Shown here: in pieces, positions 1 through 9,643 of the stretch | How positions within the stretch are numbered: the stretch's first letter is position 1 | Layout: each line of letters opens with the position of its first letter | Assembly: GCF_036373705.1 (NCBI RefSeq) | Contig: NW_027102664.1 | Coordinates: forward strand, 433,697 to 497,696 | Length of the DNA stretch: 64,000 nucleotides | Reading direction: 5' to 3' | Source of the DNA: Amia ocellicauda | Lineage: Eukaryota; Chordata; Actinopteri; Amiiformes; Amiidae | Position numbers and translations under genes: made by a program | The notes under the pieces: model-generated | Databases searched by the model: none | The model's input: only the letters and a program-made list of their open reading frames with translations | Told to the model about the DNA's origin: nothing

Positions 1-421
1 TTTGATCTCTCACATAATGTGTTCAGTCGTTTTACTTAAATACATTCTAGGGTCTTAAAGCTCATAAGAGTTAGACTTAAGATAAGGATATGCTTTTAAG
101 GTATTTTAGCAGTCTCAATCCCTGATGATAAGGAATCGTTTAAAAAATAAAAACAACTGATCACTCAATGCTAAATAGATCACAACACTCAAGGCTAAAT
201 CACTCACACCATGGGGGGCGGGGGTGGGCTCAGACAACAGTAGGTATGGCGTGTGGTATCAAAACATTCAGAATACTTTTAACCTATATAATTTATAAGC
301 TTTGTAAAATAAACCCAAATATCTCTTTTGCGGGGATAAACGCTGTTCTGAGTAGTTTGTGACTTGTTTAATACCAAACAAAGCATCGCTATTAAAAAAA
401 AAAAAAAAAAAATCACTGTAA

Positions 422-490
422 AAGCGCTAGTTATTTTAGATCTTTATGGTTATTTTCTTGGCTCAGGTTGTTTTTTAGCGCTTATAAAGG
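422..490 (+). promoter_or_regulatory. AGCGCT inverted repeat next to a TATA-like box
   Basis: AAGCGCTA at 422-429 and TAGCGCTT at 476-483 are reverse complements, and each has a self-complementary AGCGCT core. The second overlaps TATAAAGG (483-490). The arrangement is kept in copies B and C. It could be a promoter with paired regulator sites; the function is inferred. Confidence 0.35.
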
Positions 491-737
491 CCTGAAATAT
501 TCTTAGTGGTTGATGACTATAGGTCTTGATGCTTAAAAATGTTTTTTTGAGAGACCAAAAGGTTCTAATAAAAGTTTAGAGTAGAGAGGAGAGAGATCGT
601 CTCCATCTTGGTTTCTATTTGAAATTTGATGCAGTGTCATTTTATTGGTTGGTTTTGATATGTTAATTGGTAACAGGGCAGCACAAAGGCCAGACCAGAA
701 CAATGCCTTACAAGAAGATCCGGCATGTTGACATCAG

Positions 738-745
738 TATAAGTA
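738..745 (+). promoter_or_regulatory. TATA-like box upstream of the spliced left gene
   Basis: TATAAGTA lies about 70 bp before the first coding exon (811) and is conserved in B (24919) and C (41295). Its spacing suits a promoter with a ~40-nt leader. Confidence 0.45.
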
Positions 746-810
746 TGAAGGTCTGGTCTTCAGCTCGACAGACTCATACTGACCTTTCGATTTAAGACTA
801 AAGATCAACA

Positions 811-2852
811 GTGTCCGGAAACAACATCAGCGACTTCGATTTAAACGAGTTTTTTGGTAAGTCTTCAGATTATTTTCATTGACTCAGAGCGTGTTGTGTG
901 CATGTATTGTAAATAAGGCTATAACATCTGTTTTAAGTTCTGTAAAATTATTTTTCAGCCAGTCAACAGGAGTTAATTCCCAACGCTGAGGAGATCATCT
1001 GGAACAACAACGGTAAGATTTTTGTGTTTGCGCTCATGGGTTCTTATGTATGGGTGTGTGTGGTTTTGAAGCGGCTCATTAGAGTTATGAAAACGTTTTA
1101 ATATATATTAATGCCGGTCTCTTTAATTACACAGAAACTATCGAAAGGCCTGTGATTAATGTCTCCGAGGATCGACCAAGAGAAGTGGTTGTCCCTAGAC
1201 AGGCTGTCTGCCGACCGGGTAAGAACTAAACCCCTGTTTGTTTGTATAACGTTTCTGTAAGATGTTTGAGTCCAGTTTTGTTAATTTTAAAAAATTATCC
1301 TGTCTAACAGTATTAAGAAACGTGGTTCGAGACAACGAAAGGCCTTCCACATCGAGGGCTTGTTTCGTTTTACCTTCGAGAACCGTAACCTTTCAAGAAT
1401 CTGAAAGGCCGTCAGCCCCGGTATCTGATAGCTGTGAGTATATATCTGCAGCCTGTAAGAGGTTAAAGCTTTTTATAAAGCGGTGTGGTTAATGGTTAAA
1501 CATGTCTCTTACCTTCACAGCGGTGCAAAAAGCTAAACCAGCCGAAAAACTTAAGAAACGATTATTCTGTGGAGGTAAGTAAGATCTTTCAAACTTTAAT
1601 GTTTTTAAAAGGGCTTTGTTTGCCCGTTGAGGGCTAATATTTAAGCGATGGGTGCCCGTTTCCTGTAGGGCGGGGGGTTCTGGGAAAGATCTTTAGAAGT
1701 CCGGACAGGTCTAGGCTTGTTTCTGGGGAACGTGTTTAGAAATGACCGATTGCCGTACCGTCTGGTTAGGAAGTAAAGCCGTCCGAAAGGGTTTAGTAAG
1801 TTGTTTGGCTTATCTCCCGCTATTATACTTCTGTTTTAAAGTGGTTGTAGGAAAAGGCTTGAAGGTGTTCATTGTATTTAATATTTAAACAGATCGTGAA
1901 AACGTTTGTGAAACAGGAAGTCCCGGGATCAGGAAGCGTTTACACTTGGAAGGTTCGTTTAAAAATGAAATGTTGTTGTGTGTGTGTGTGTTTTATTAAC
2001 AATATTACAGTTTTTAAAGAAACATTTAAGAAACAGTTTATTTACAGCGGCTTCTCTGTTTTACATTTATTATCAAGTCCTAATAAATATATTTTCTGTA
2101 AATAATAAGGCGTTGTAGTGAATGTCTAAGGCTATTTTCAAAGGTCTAAAAAAGCTAAAGGTTTTGAATGTCCTGGACATGTTGTTTTAAGTTTGATTTC
2201 TGTCGCCGTTTAAAGATGTAAATGTAATGTATATTTGTATTCTTCCCAAGACTCTTGGGATAGTCATTCTGTGGATGAGCTATTGAGGACAATTACCCCG
2301 TCTAAGTGGGATCAAACATCTTCCCCGGTGAGATCACCGAGAGGATCCCCCACGGTGGTCTTGGAGACCCCCCAACATCTACTCAGGCCACAGCCTTCTG
2401 GGGGTAATTCAACACCCCAGATTCAGCCCGCCGCATTGTCGGGCGGAACAAATACAGGCATCCAACAACCTCAGGGGTCGCCGTCAGTCAGGGCTGACAC
2501 ACCACCCAACGACGGCCTGGTTTCAACATCGTCCCCCCAGACCCGTTTCTTGGCTACAGAAACGCTGAACAGTACCCCGCGCTTGGCCAGGGTGTCACCG
2601 CAAAGGCCTTCTTGGTCTCCGTCCATGAGTATACGCTCGCTCCCTGCCTCCTTCGACCGAGATTTACCGGAGCGACCATCCTTTGAAGCTGAGCCAGGCC
2701 ACCAGCCCCCGGAGCTACTTACTGAAGGTCGGCATGAGTTGCTACATACTTTGTTACAAAATCAAAGACTTGTGTTAGTGGGGCAAAACCTGCTGATAGA
2801 GAGCCAAAACACCCTTATTAATACCCTTACTAACGAATTGTACCGTATTTAA
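811..2852 (+). pseudogene. Seven-exon spliced left-end gene, copy A (start codon lost)
   Basis: Exons read from splice signals and frame: 811-856, 959-1012, 1135-1218, 1311-1433, 1521-1574, 1893-1952 and 2251-2852. Every intron has GT...AG ends and interrupts the codon after its first base (phase 1), and all exons join in one open frame of about 340 residues. Internal exons (54, 84, 123, 54 and 60 nt) are multiples of three, so skipping any of them keeps frame. The product has an acidic N-terminus, ERP(V/S) motifs from exons 3, 4 and 7, a basic stretch containing KKRLF in exon 5, a Ser/Pro-rich middle and a C-terminal heptad-like helix. In A the ATG is GTG, so the normal start is lost. No family is recognised; a regulatory role is only a guess. 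AATAAA at 2899-2904 follows. Confidence 0.75.
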
Positions 2853-2898
2853 TGTTTTAATAGACACAAAACGCCTTACTATTGTGGGTTGTTGGAAA

Positions 2899-2904
2899 AA
2901 TAAA
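2899..2904 (+). terminator. AATAAA polyadenylation signal after the spliced gene, copy A
   Basis: AATAAA lies 47 bp past the stop of the spliced gene and just ahead of the presumed polymerase start at 2919. It fits 3' processing of the upstream transcript. Confidence 0.5.
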
Positions 2905-2918
2905 AAATAAATTAAAAA

Positions 2919-5900
2919 ATGTCCTGACTTGGTAAAAGAACTCACAAACTAAAGGATTATGAACAAGCTAGGGCCCCAAAAAGACCTTCCCGAGAGAACA
3001 TCCCCGGCCCTGTTGTGAACTCCTCTGATGTCCCAATGAACCTGGAACTATTACAAATGATAAATGATTTAAATAACCCCCAATTACCACCGATAGAATG
3101 TGAATTAACAGACTTACCGGTGAACCCCGACCTGTTACAGATGGTCAATGATCTAAATAACCACCTCCCACCGGTAGCGCTTATAGAGGTTCACCCCCTA
3201 GTTCACCCCGATTTGTTTGAAATGGTGGAGGCTTTGGAGGAGCTACCCCTACCAAATTCTGCCCCTATTATAAATGATTTGAGACAATTAGAACACAGGA
3301 TGGCGGCAGAAGCAGCCATCACTATAGAGGAGGGTCTTGACATTAACCGGTTGGATATCTTTGAAGGACTTTTACAGGCTTTAAATGAGCCTACTCAAAA
3401 AGGGGGTTTTGTAGATGTCAGCAGTGGGGGTGTTCGGAATGTGGAGGGTTCTGAGACTGATAAGGCTGTGGATGACATGCTCTGTGAGAATGTAGGGGGT
3501 GAAGGCTTTGTTCAAAATGATGATGTGTCCAAGAGTACCTGTGATCCCGTGATTATAGATAGACCGGCCTATAACAATTTTGAAATGATTCAGCGTTTTA
3601 ATTTTGCAGAACTTTTAAATTGTGACAATTATGCAGAAATATTTGTCAACATACACGAGGCCTTGCAGAAAATGCTTGAACAGGTTGCTGAAAGGGTCAG
3701 ACCTCGAGATGTTGTACAGTTAGAACTCAGAGGGGATGATTTGTTTAGCAACCTATCTGTAATGCTGAGTGGAGATAATTTAGACGTCTGGCTAAAATCG
3801 AAGCGTTATTGCAAAGTAACGCAGCCATCATAGCTGATGAAAGTCTGTCTCTGGTAATGAATGTGGTTCGTAACCCTGAGGGTGGGGCGCTTAGAAGACT
3901 GTCGAAATGCTTGAAGAACGACATAATTAGGACCAAGCTCAGGCAATTAGTGGTGAGTTCCAGTGGGGACAATAAGCTCTGTTTTGCTTACAGTTTAATT
4001 AAACTACTCACCCCCGACATGCCTGAACCCCAAGCTCTGCAAGAGGCTTTAATGCTTCATCAGAGGGCCGGCTTAAACTCTCAACAGATGGTTGCCTTTT
4101 CAGACATCACCAAGTTTGAGGAGTTGTTGTCTTTAAAAATTGTTGTGTGGTACCGTTGTGAGGTAAAGGAAGTATTTGTGAAATTTCAGACACATCCTGA
4201 AACCCATACACAGACACTGTTTCTCTTCCTAAGTGATAGTCATTACTTTGGAATAAAGAGTTTGACGGCTTTTTTGGGTTGTTCGTATGTTTGTCATTGT
4301 TGTTATAAGGCCTTCAATGATAAGCTTAAGCACCGCTGTGACGGTTACTGTAACGTCTGATTCAATCCGCAATGTTGTAAGGGTTTGGCCCCTACCATCC
4401 GATGTAAAGATTGCTTAAGGATTTGTCTCTCAGCGTTCTGTTTTTCCGAGCATAAGGTACAGAGGGCCGCTGCTGAGGGGGTTAAAAAACGGAGTTATTG
4501 TGATCAAACTAAATATTGCCCGCAGTGTTGCCTCCAGTACCGTTTTCATGAGGTTAAACCACACAAATGTCTGGAGCCGAGATGCAGGATCTGTAATGCT
4601 GATTTAACCCCGGGGTCCGAACACCAGTGCTTTATTCAGCCGGTTAAAAAGGAGCCGCCGCACAACCGGTATGTCTTTTTTGACTTTGAATGCCGAAAAG
4701 AAAACGGGGTCCATGTTGCTAATTATATACACTGTATTGACATGTTGGATCGTGAGTGGTCAGCTAGCGGTGAGAGTTGTGTCAGGGATTTCTTTACGCG
4801 GTATCGCGGTCCAAAATACCTCAATTACACATTTATTGCCCACAATGCTAAGGGTTATGATTCTTACATTTTGATGAAGTATCTGGTGGAAAATGGGGTG
4901 ACCCCAAAAATAATAGCTCAGGGTAGCAAGATCATGTGTTTCACCGACGAAGCTTTCAACTAACGTTACATAGACTCGTTAAATTTCCTCCCCATGAAAT
5001 TGAGCGCTTTGCCTAAGGCTCTGGGTTTTGAGGCTCAGAAGAAAGGTTGGTTCTGCCATTTTTTTAATACTAAGGACACTCAAAATTATCAAGGGTCCTA
5101 CCCGCCCGCCTCTTATTATGGGGTTGATACTATGATGTCTCATGAGAGGGAGGAATTCTTTAAATGGTACAATACGGTTAAGTGAGGTGTTTTTGATTTC
5201 CGAGAAGAGATGGCCGCTTATTGTAAAAATGATGTGGTGATCCTTAAAGAAGCCTGTGTGCGTTTCTGCGCCGAGGTTATCAACACATCGGGTCTCGACC
5301 CTTTGCAAAGTGTGACCATAGCGTCTCTCTGCATGAAAATGTATCGGTCCAATTTCTTGCAGAAAAACACTATAGCGGTCACCACTTCTGACAACTATCG
5401 TGCTAGACAAAAGAACTTTTCGACTGTCTCCATACAGTGGCTGGAATACCTGAGTGCCCGAGATAACATCTTCATCAGACATGCTTTAAATCAAGGGGAA
5501 GTCAAAATGGGGCCTTACTACTTAGACGGTTTTAGCGACGTGTTCGGGCGGCGTACCGCTTATGAGTTTGCTGGTTGTATTTACCATGGCTGTCCTCAGT
5601 GCTTCGACCCAAACACCTTTAACCCCGTAACACAAAAACTCTGCGGTGATATGTACTATGATTTCCAGGAACGAATTGAAACTTTAAAAAACACCTATGG
5701 TTTGAACGTGCTGGTGATTTGGGAACACGAGTGGACGACCCTGAAGCAACAGGATGCGGGGGTACAACGGTTTATGGAAACCTTGGACTTTCCTGAACGT
5801 CTAGAGCCCCGGGATGCGTTATTTGGGGGTCGTACCAACGCCCTCTGTTTACATTATGAGGTAAAGGAGGGTGAGAGAGTAGATTACTATGATTTCACCA

Positions 5901-7147
5901 GTCTGTACCCTTATGTCAACAAGACCAAAATGTACCCGGTGGGGCGTCCAACCATTGTTTATCGTGACTTTCTCGAAATCGGACATTACTTTGGTTTGAT
6001 CAAAGTCACCATGTACCCTCCTCGCGAGCTGTTCTTACCCGTGTTGCCTTACAGTTGTTCGGGAAAATTGATGTTCCCTCTGTGTAGAACGTGTGTGGAA
6101 ACTGAAAATCAAACTACCTCTTGTCTGCACAGTGATGAAGAGAGAGCGCTGACGGGTGTCTGGTGTAGCATTGAGCTTGACAAGGCGGTGGAGAAAGGTT
6201 ACAGAGTCGGTAAGGTGTATGAGGTTTGGCATTTTTCTGAAAAACCTGATACTCTTTTTGCTGATTACATTATGACCCATCTGAAAGGGAAACAGGAGGC
6301 ATCGGGCTATCCCTCATGGTGTGTTGACTCCGCGGCCAAAGAGCGATATGTTCAGCAATATTTTGAAAAGGAAGGGATCCGTCTAGAGCCGGGGAACATA
6401 ACTGTAAACCCCGCCAAGAGACAAATGTCCAAACTGATTTTAAACAGTCTGTGGGGTAAGTTTGGGGAAAGAAATTACCGTCTAAACACAACCTTGATTA
6501 AAACCCCTAAACAGTTTATAGAATTTATGTTTTCCAAACAACATGCAGTATCACACTTTCAATTCTTAAATGACCACGTGGCACAGGTCCAGTGGAGGGC
6601 CCCTAAAGATTTCCCCACCAAACAGGGGAACGTTAATGTTTTCATAGCGGTTTTTACCACGGCTTACGCCCAGCTTGAACTGTACAACTTAATGGATCAG
6701 TTGCAGGAACGCACGCTCTATCAAGATACTGACTCTGTAATCTTTGTCACCAGGCCAGGGGATTGGGTCCCTCCCCTCGGGGACTACCTTGGGGAGTTAA
6801 CGAGTGAACTAGATCCTCAGGACCACATAGTGGAGTTTGTTTCAGGGGGTCCTAAGACTTACGCATACAGAACGGCTGCGGGTAAGACCTGTATGAAAGT
6901 TAAGGGTTTCACTCTGAACCACTGTAACATCAAGCTCATTAACATCAAGTCTCTGACGACCCTGGTAGAAAGTTTTTTAACCGAGAAAGACGCGCCTCCT
7001 CGTGAGATTATTACAGCCGGAAATCAGATCTATCGCAATAAAAAGGGGTACACGTTGTAAAATAGATCACTAAACAAACGGTTCAGGGTGGTGTACAATA
7101 AAAGAGTGTTGAAGACTGATTATACCACTCTGCCTTATGGATATTAG
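2919..7147 (+). pseudogene. polB: Protein-primed family B DNA polymerase, copy A
   Basis: This would replicate the linear element with a protein primer. An N-terminal extension carries near-repeats around PDLLQMVNDLNN, followed by a Cys/His-rich region (~4290-4630) and Exo I Asp-Phe-Glu (Asp at 4682). Exo II lies near 4835-4865 and Exo III around 5213-5245. Motif A DFTSLYP starts at 5891, motif B (NSLWG) lies near 6443 and motif C DTDS is at 6725-6736. Shared lesions: TGA as codon 3 after ATG 2919; a frame change near 3776-3800; TAA at 4961-4963. A-only lesions: TGA 4358-4360, TGA 5183-5185 and TAA 7058-7060. The unmutated frame would end at TAG 7145-7147, overlapping the ATPase start. The start is inferred because the frame is open from codon 4. 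Confidence 0.93.
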
Positions 7148-7808
7148 CGGTGGTTTTGATAACAGACTTCAACACCCTTTCTCCTGTATTATAGCCGGTC
7201 CCTCCAATTCGGGGAAGAGCTATCTTATAAAGAACATCATAGAAGATGTGGACGCAACCGTGTCCCAAGCTCTTGACAACATAGTGTGGTGTTACTCTTG
7301 CTGGCAACCTCTCTACGATGATTTGGCTTCGAAAAAAAATAATCTGAAATTTGTGCAAGGTCTCCCCGCCTCGTTGTGTGACGATGACTTGTTCCCGCCC
7401 GGTCAAACTAATCTAGTGATCCTTGATGACCTGATGGAGCAGGCCGGTGACAACAGTGAAGTGGAAAAAGCTTTCACAAAGTACACTCATCATAGGAATT
7501 TAAGTATTATTTATTTAGTTCAAAATCTATTTTTTCAAGGTAAAAAAAGCCGCACTATTAATTTAAATGCCAATTATATAATTCTTTTTAAAAACCCCAG
7601 AGATAAACTACAGGTCACCGTATTGGCTCGTCAAATGTACCCTAACCAGACCAAGTTCTTTTTGGAGGCATTTGAGGATGCCACCAAAAAACCCTACGGG
7701 TACTTGATTGCGGACTTAAAAGCACAAACCCCAGAAGACTTTCGCCTCAGAACAGGTTTGTGCCCGCCCGATTGGCCGGCAGTGTATGTGCTAAAGAAAA
7801 GGAAATAA
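7137..7808 (+). CDS. A32/FtsK-HerA-type genome packaging ATPase, copy A
   Basis: This 223-aa ORF has a Walker A P-loop GPSNSGKS (residues 21-28) and a Walker B strand ending LVILDD (~residue 95-100), the hallmarks of the DNA-packaging ATPases of Polintons, adintoviruses and large DNA viruses. It would power genome encapsidation. Its ATG overlaps the end of the polymerase frame by 11 nt, and the next gene begins 7 nt after its stop, a compact collinear block. The ORF is intact in copies A and B. Confidence 0.92.
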   Translation: MDISGGFDNRLQHPFSCIIAGPSNSGKSYLIKNIIEDVDATVSQALDNIVWCYSCWQPLYDDLASKKNNLKFVQGLPASLCDDDLFPPGQTNLVILDDLMEQAGDNSEVEKAFTKYTHHRNLSIIYLVQNLFFQGKKSRTINLNANYIILFKNPRDKLQVTVLARQMYPNQTKFFLEAFEDATKKPYGYLIADLKAQTPEDFRLRTGLCPPDWPAVYVLKKRK

Positions 7809-7814
7809 ATAAGA

Positions 7815-8150
7815 ATGTCTGTTCGGATTAAAAGAAATCTGCCACTTTTGCAAATGTTATTTGAGGGGAGCCCGCGCCATAGGAAAGCTGTGCTGGCAGG
7901 GGCCCCCTCGGATTTGATCGAGACCCTGTGTGAAATAGCTTTTAACATCTTACGCGGTAATATACCCCTAACCCCTTCTCAACATTCTAAACTCAAAAAA
8001 CAAAAAGCGGTTATCAAGATCATCGCTAATAAGAAGTATTCTATTAAAAGAAAAAGAAAGAAGATTAATCAAACCGGGGGTTTTATAGGACCGCTGTTGA
8101 GCCTAGCCGTGCCTTTCCTAACCAGTCTTCTAGCTTCCAGAGTAGGTTAA
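7815..8150 (+). CDS. Small basic conserved Maverick protein (111 aa), copy A
   Basis: The ORF sits between the ATPase and the 247-aa gene, separated by 6 nt and 2 nt. The middle is highly basic (KRKRKK near residues 78-83). The C-terminus is a glycine turn followed by a hydrophobic helix of about 20 residues. I recognise the layout as a small protein common in animal Maverick/adintovirus genomes, but its role is not established. A DNA-condensing core protein or membrane-active virion peptide is plausible. The ORF is intact and nearly identical in A, B and C. Confidence 0.8.
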   Translation: MSVRIKRNLPLLQMLFEGSPRHRKAVLAGAPSDLIETLCEIAFNILRGNIPLTPSQHSKLKKQKAVIKIIANKKYSIKRKRKKINQTGGFIGPLLSLAVPFLTSLLASRVG

Positions 8151-8152
8151 TA

Positions 8153-8896
8153 ATGGAATATGCTCAGAAAATGTTTTTGATCCCTCAGGAGCAGCTTGAG
8201 AAACTGAGAAAAAATGTTGTCGGGCCAGAGCCCATTAGACAAACGGCCGAAAACAACCTGGACTCTGAAATGAAAGCTATACAGGCCAGGGCCGATTTAA
8301 ATCAGTATTCCAAAGCCCAGTTGTATACCATCACGTTACAGCGCTACCTCCGTCTGGTTAGACAGGGTGAAAAAGATCAAAACATTTTAACTTTAACCAT
8401 GGCCTATCAAGAAAATGGTTCTGGGGCTGATGCGGGGGGTACGGTTGATAAAGATGTTGCGGTGACCGAACCTGTTGAGAGTTCAGAGGGAGATGTTGTA
8501 ACAGATGTTTTGAGAAACATGCCGGCCAGAAGCAAAAGACATGCACAATATATCCTGCACAAAATGGTTCAGAAACCGCTAATAACTGCTTGGAATGAAC
8601 AGGGTGAATTTGTTTTTAAAGGACAACTGATCAAAGGTTCACACATGTTTGATTTGTTGAAGAGTGTCACTAGCACTAATAAGGTACCCGATAGTCGCCG
8701 ACCTGTAGGCTGGAATGCTTTCCTACAGGCGATGGCCTGTCTGAACATGCCCCAATCCACAGTTCCTAACCAGGAAACGCGACAAAAAATCCGTCTGTAT
8801 AAAGAGGTGGAGCCTGATCTGACTCCGATATCTCATTATTCTGACCATGCTGAGCGACCATCCTCAGGATCTATCCATCGTTGGGAAGCTTCATAA
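8153..8896 (+). CDS. Conserved 247-aa Maverick protein of unknown function, copy A
   Basis: This is the last gene of the rightward block. The N-terminal ~80 residues look helical and charged, the middle is acidic and low-complexity, and a C-terminal domain (~residues 120-205) is rich in conserved Trp, Gly and Pro (the PDSRRPVGW region). Similar proteins accompany the ATPase in animal Mavericks; a structural or packaging-associated role is inferred from position only. The ORF is intact in all three copies. The ATG at 8153 is two bases after the preceding stop. Confidence 0.75.
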   Translation: MEYAQKMFLIPQEQLEKLRKNVVGPEPIRQTAENNLDSEMKAIQARADLNQYSKAQLYTITLQRYLRLVRQGEKDQNILTLTMAYQENGSGADAGGTVDKDVAVTEPVESSEGDVVTDVLRNMPARSKRHAQYILHKMVQKPLITAWNEQGEFVFKGQLIKGSHMFDLLKSVTSTNKVPDSRRPVGWNAFLQAMACLNMPQSTVPNQETRQKIRLYKEVEPDLTPISHYSDHAERPSSGSIHRWEAS

Positions 8897-9071
8897 TCTC
8901 ATGTTTTTATTTGTCTCCCCTGTAAATAATGACCCGACAAACAATTTTTTTTTTTTTTTTTTTTTCTAATGTTGTACATTTATTTATACCATAACCCCTG
9001 CTTTGTATAAGAATTGTGTTGAATAAAAACAAAACTAATGATTCAAAGGCTGTTTTCATTATTTTTTCACC
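8897..9071 (+). terminator. Convergent bidirectional polyadenylation region, copy A
   Basis: The two gene blocks converge here. AATAAA at 9022-9027 serves the + strand, and TTTATT at 8979-8984 gives AATAAA on the - strand. The two signals are crossed, so transcripts would overlap at their 3' ends. A T-run of about 20 lies at 8946-8965. No gene is seen. Confidence 0.7.
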
Positions 9072-9643
9072 TTAACATGCATGACATCTTTTAAAATCCT
9101 CACAAGAACACCCCATCTGTATACATGGCTGGCTAGGGTCGTAAGTCATTGTGTTATAAGGGGGGGTCCACAGTGTCCTGACAAACTCTGCCACTTTTTG
9201 ATCATTTTGGCCTAAATCCTCACTGTACAAGGCCATAATATCGGGGTATGACCTTCCTTTAGATCTATGATATAAAAAAGACACACAGTGTTGACCACAA
9301 GTGAAGGTCTGAAGACTTTGTACTTGACGACCACTGTAAATGGTTTCTTGACAGTTGTTGAGCAGAAAGTTATTGATCTTCCGAGGGAAAGGTCTGAAAT
9401 CCGAGGGGTTTGCATAGGAATCAAAAAATTCACCACGGTGGTCCTCCCTTAGATAAATAGCCAGCCAATGTTCTCCGGGCATGTTTTTAGGGTGTGTGTT
9501 GATTATGTACATTGCAGGTAAATTCTTGATCTTAAATTTAGGCAGCTGATCGCAGGGTAGACTCCTTGAAACAGTTTCTGTGAGCCGGCCAGGGCATTCA
9601 TGATGTGGTTGAGCTCTCTGGTGTTCATTTTAATAATAATCAT
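9072..9643 (-). pseudogene. Adenain-like cysteine protease, copy A (frameshifted)
   Basis: This is homologous to the intact 190-aa protein of copies B and C. The catalytic layout is that of adenovirus protease (family C5): His in GEHW, Asp in FFDSY, a Gln seven residues before the nucleophile, and Cys in TCGQHC. It would process capsid precursors. A single-base deletion near 9555-9557 shifts frame about 25 codons after the start, leaving a 146-aa open tail (9072-9512) that still carries the catalytic residues. The start at 9643 overlaps the capsid-gene stop (9630) by 14 nt. Confidence 0.88.

Larger units (their letters stand above)
1..810 (+). other. 5' subterminal noncoding region of copy A
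   Basis: No convincing gene is seen. The region is AT-rich with a GC-box-like stretch near 210-230, an A-run near 392-411, an inverted repeat pair at 422-429 and 476-483 next to TATAAAGG (483-490), and a second TATA-like motif at 738-745 ahead of the spliced gene. It aligns closely with 24200-24991 in copy B, and its inner part with copy C from 40791. Confidence 0.7.

Noticed and set aside
168-362. 64-codon ORF in the left subterminal region
   Set aside because: It is conserved only because the copies are recent duplicates. It crosses GC-box-like and AT-rich tracts, matches no known protein and lies upstream of the likely promoter.
1872-2105. 77-codon ORF between exons 5 and 7 of the left gene
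   Set aside because: It overlaps exon 6 in another frame and runs through intron sequence with a GT microsatellite.
3015-3833. Independent 272-residue gene beginning at GTG
   Set aside because: The frame is open upstream to codon 4 after ATG 2919, and the sequence fits the polymerase N-terminal extension. Treated as part of polB.
4979-5482. 167-codon antisense ORF in the polymerase (also in B and C)
   Set aside because: It is the mirror of a coding region carrying exonuclease motif III. No ribosomal or family support.
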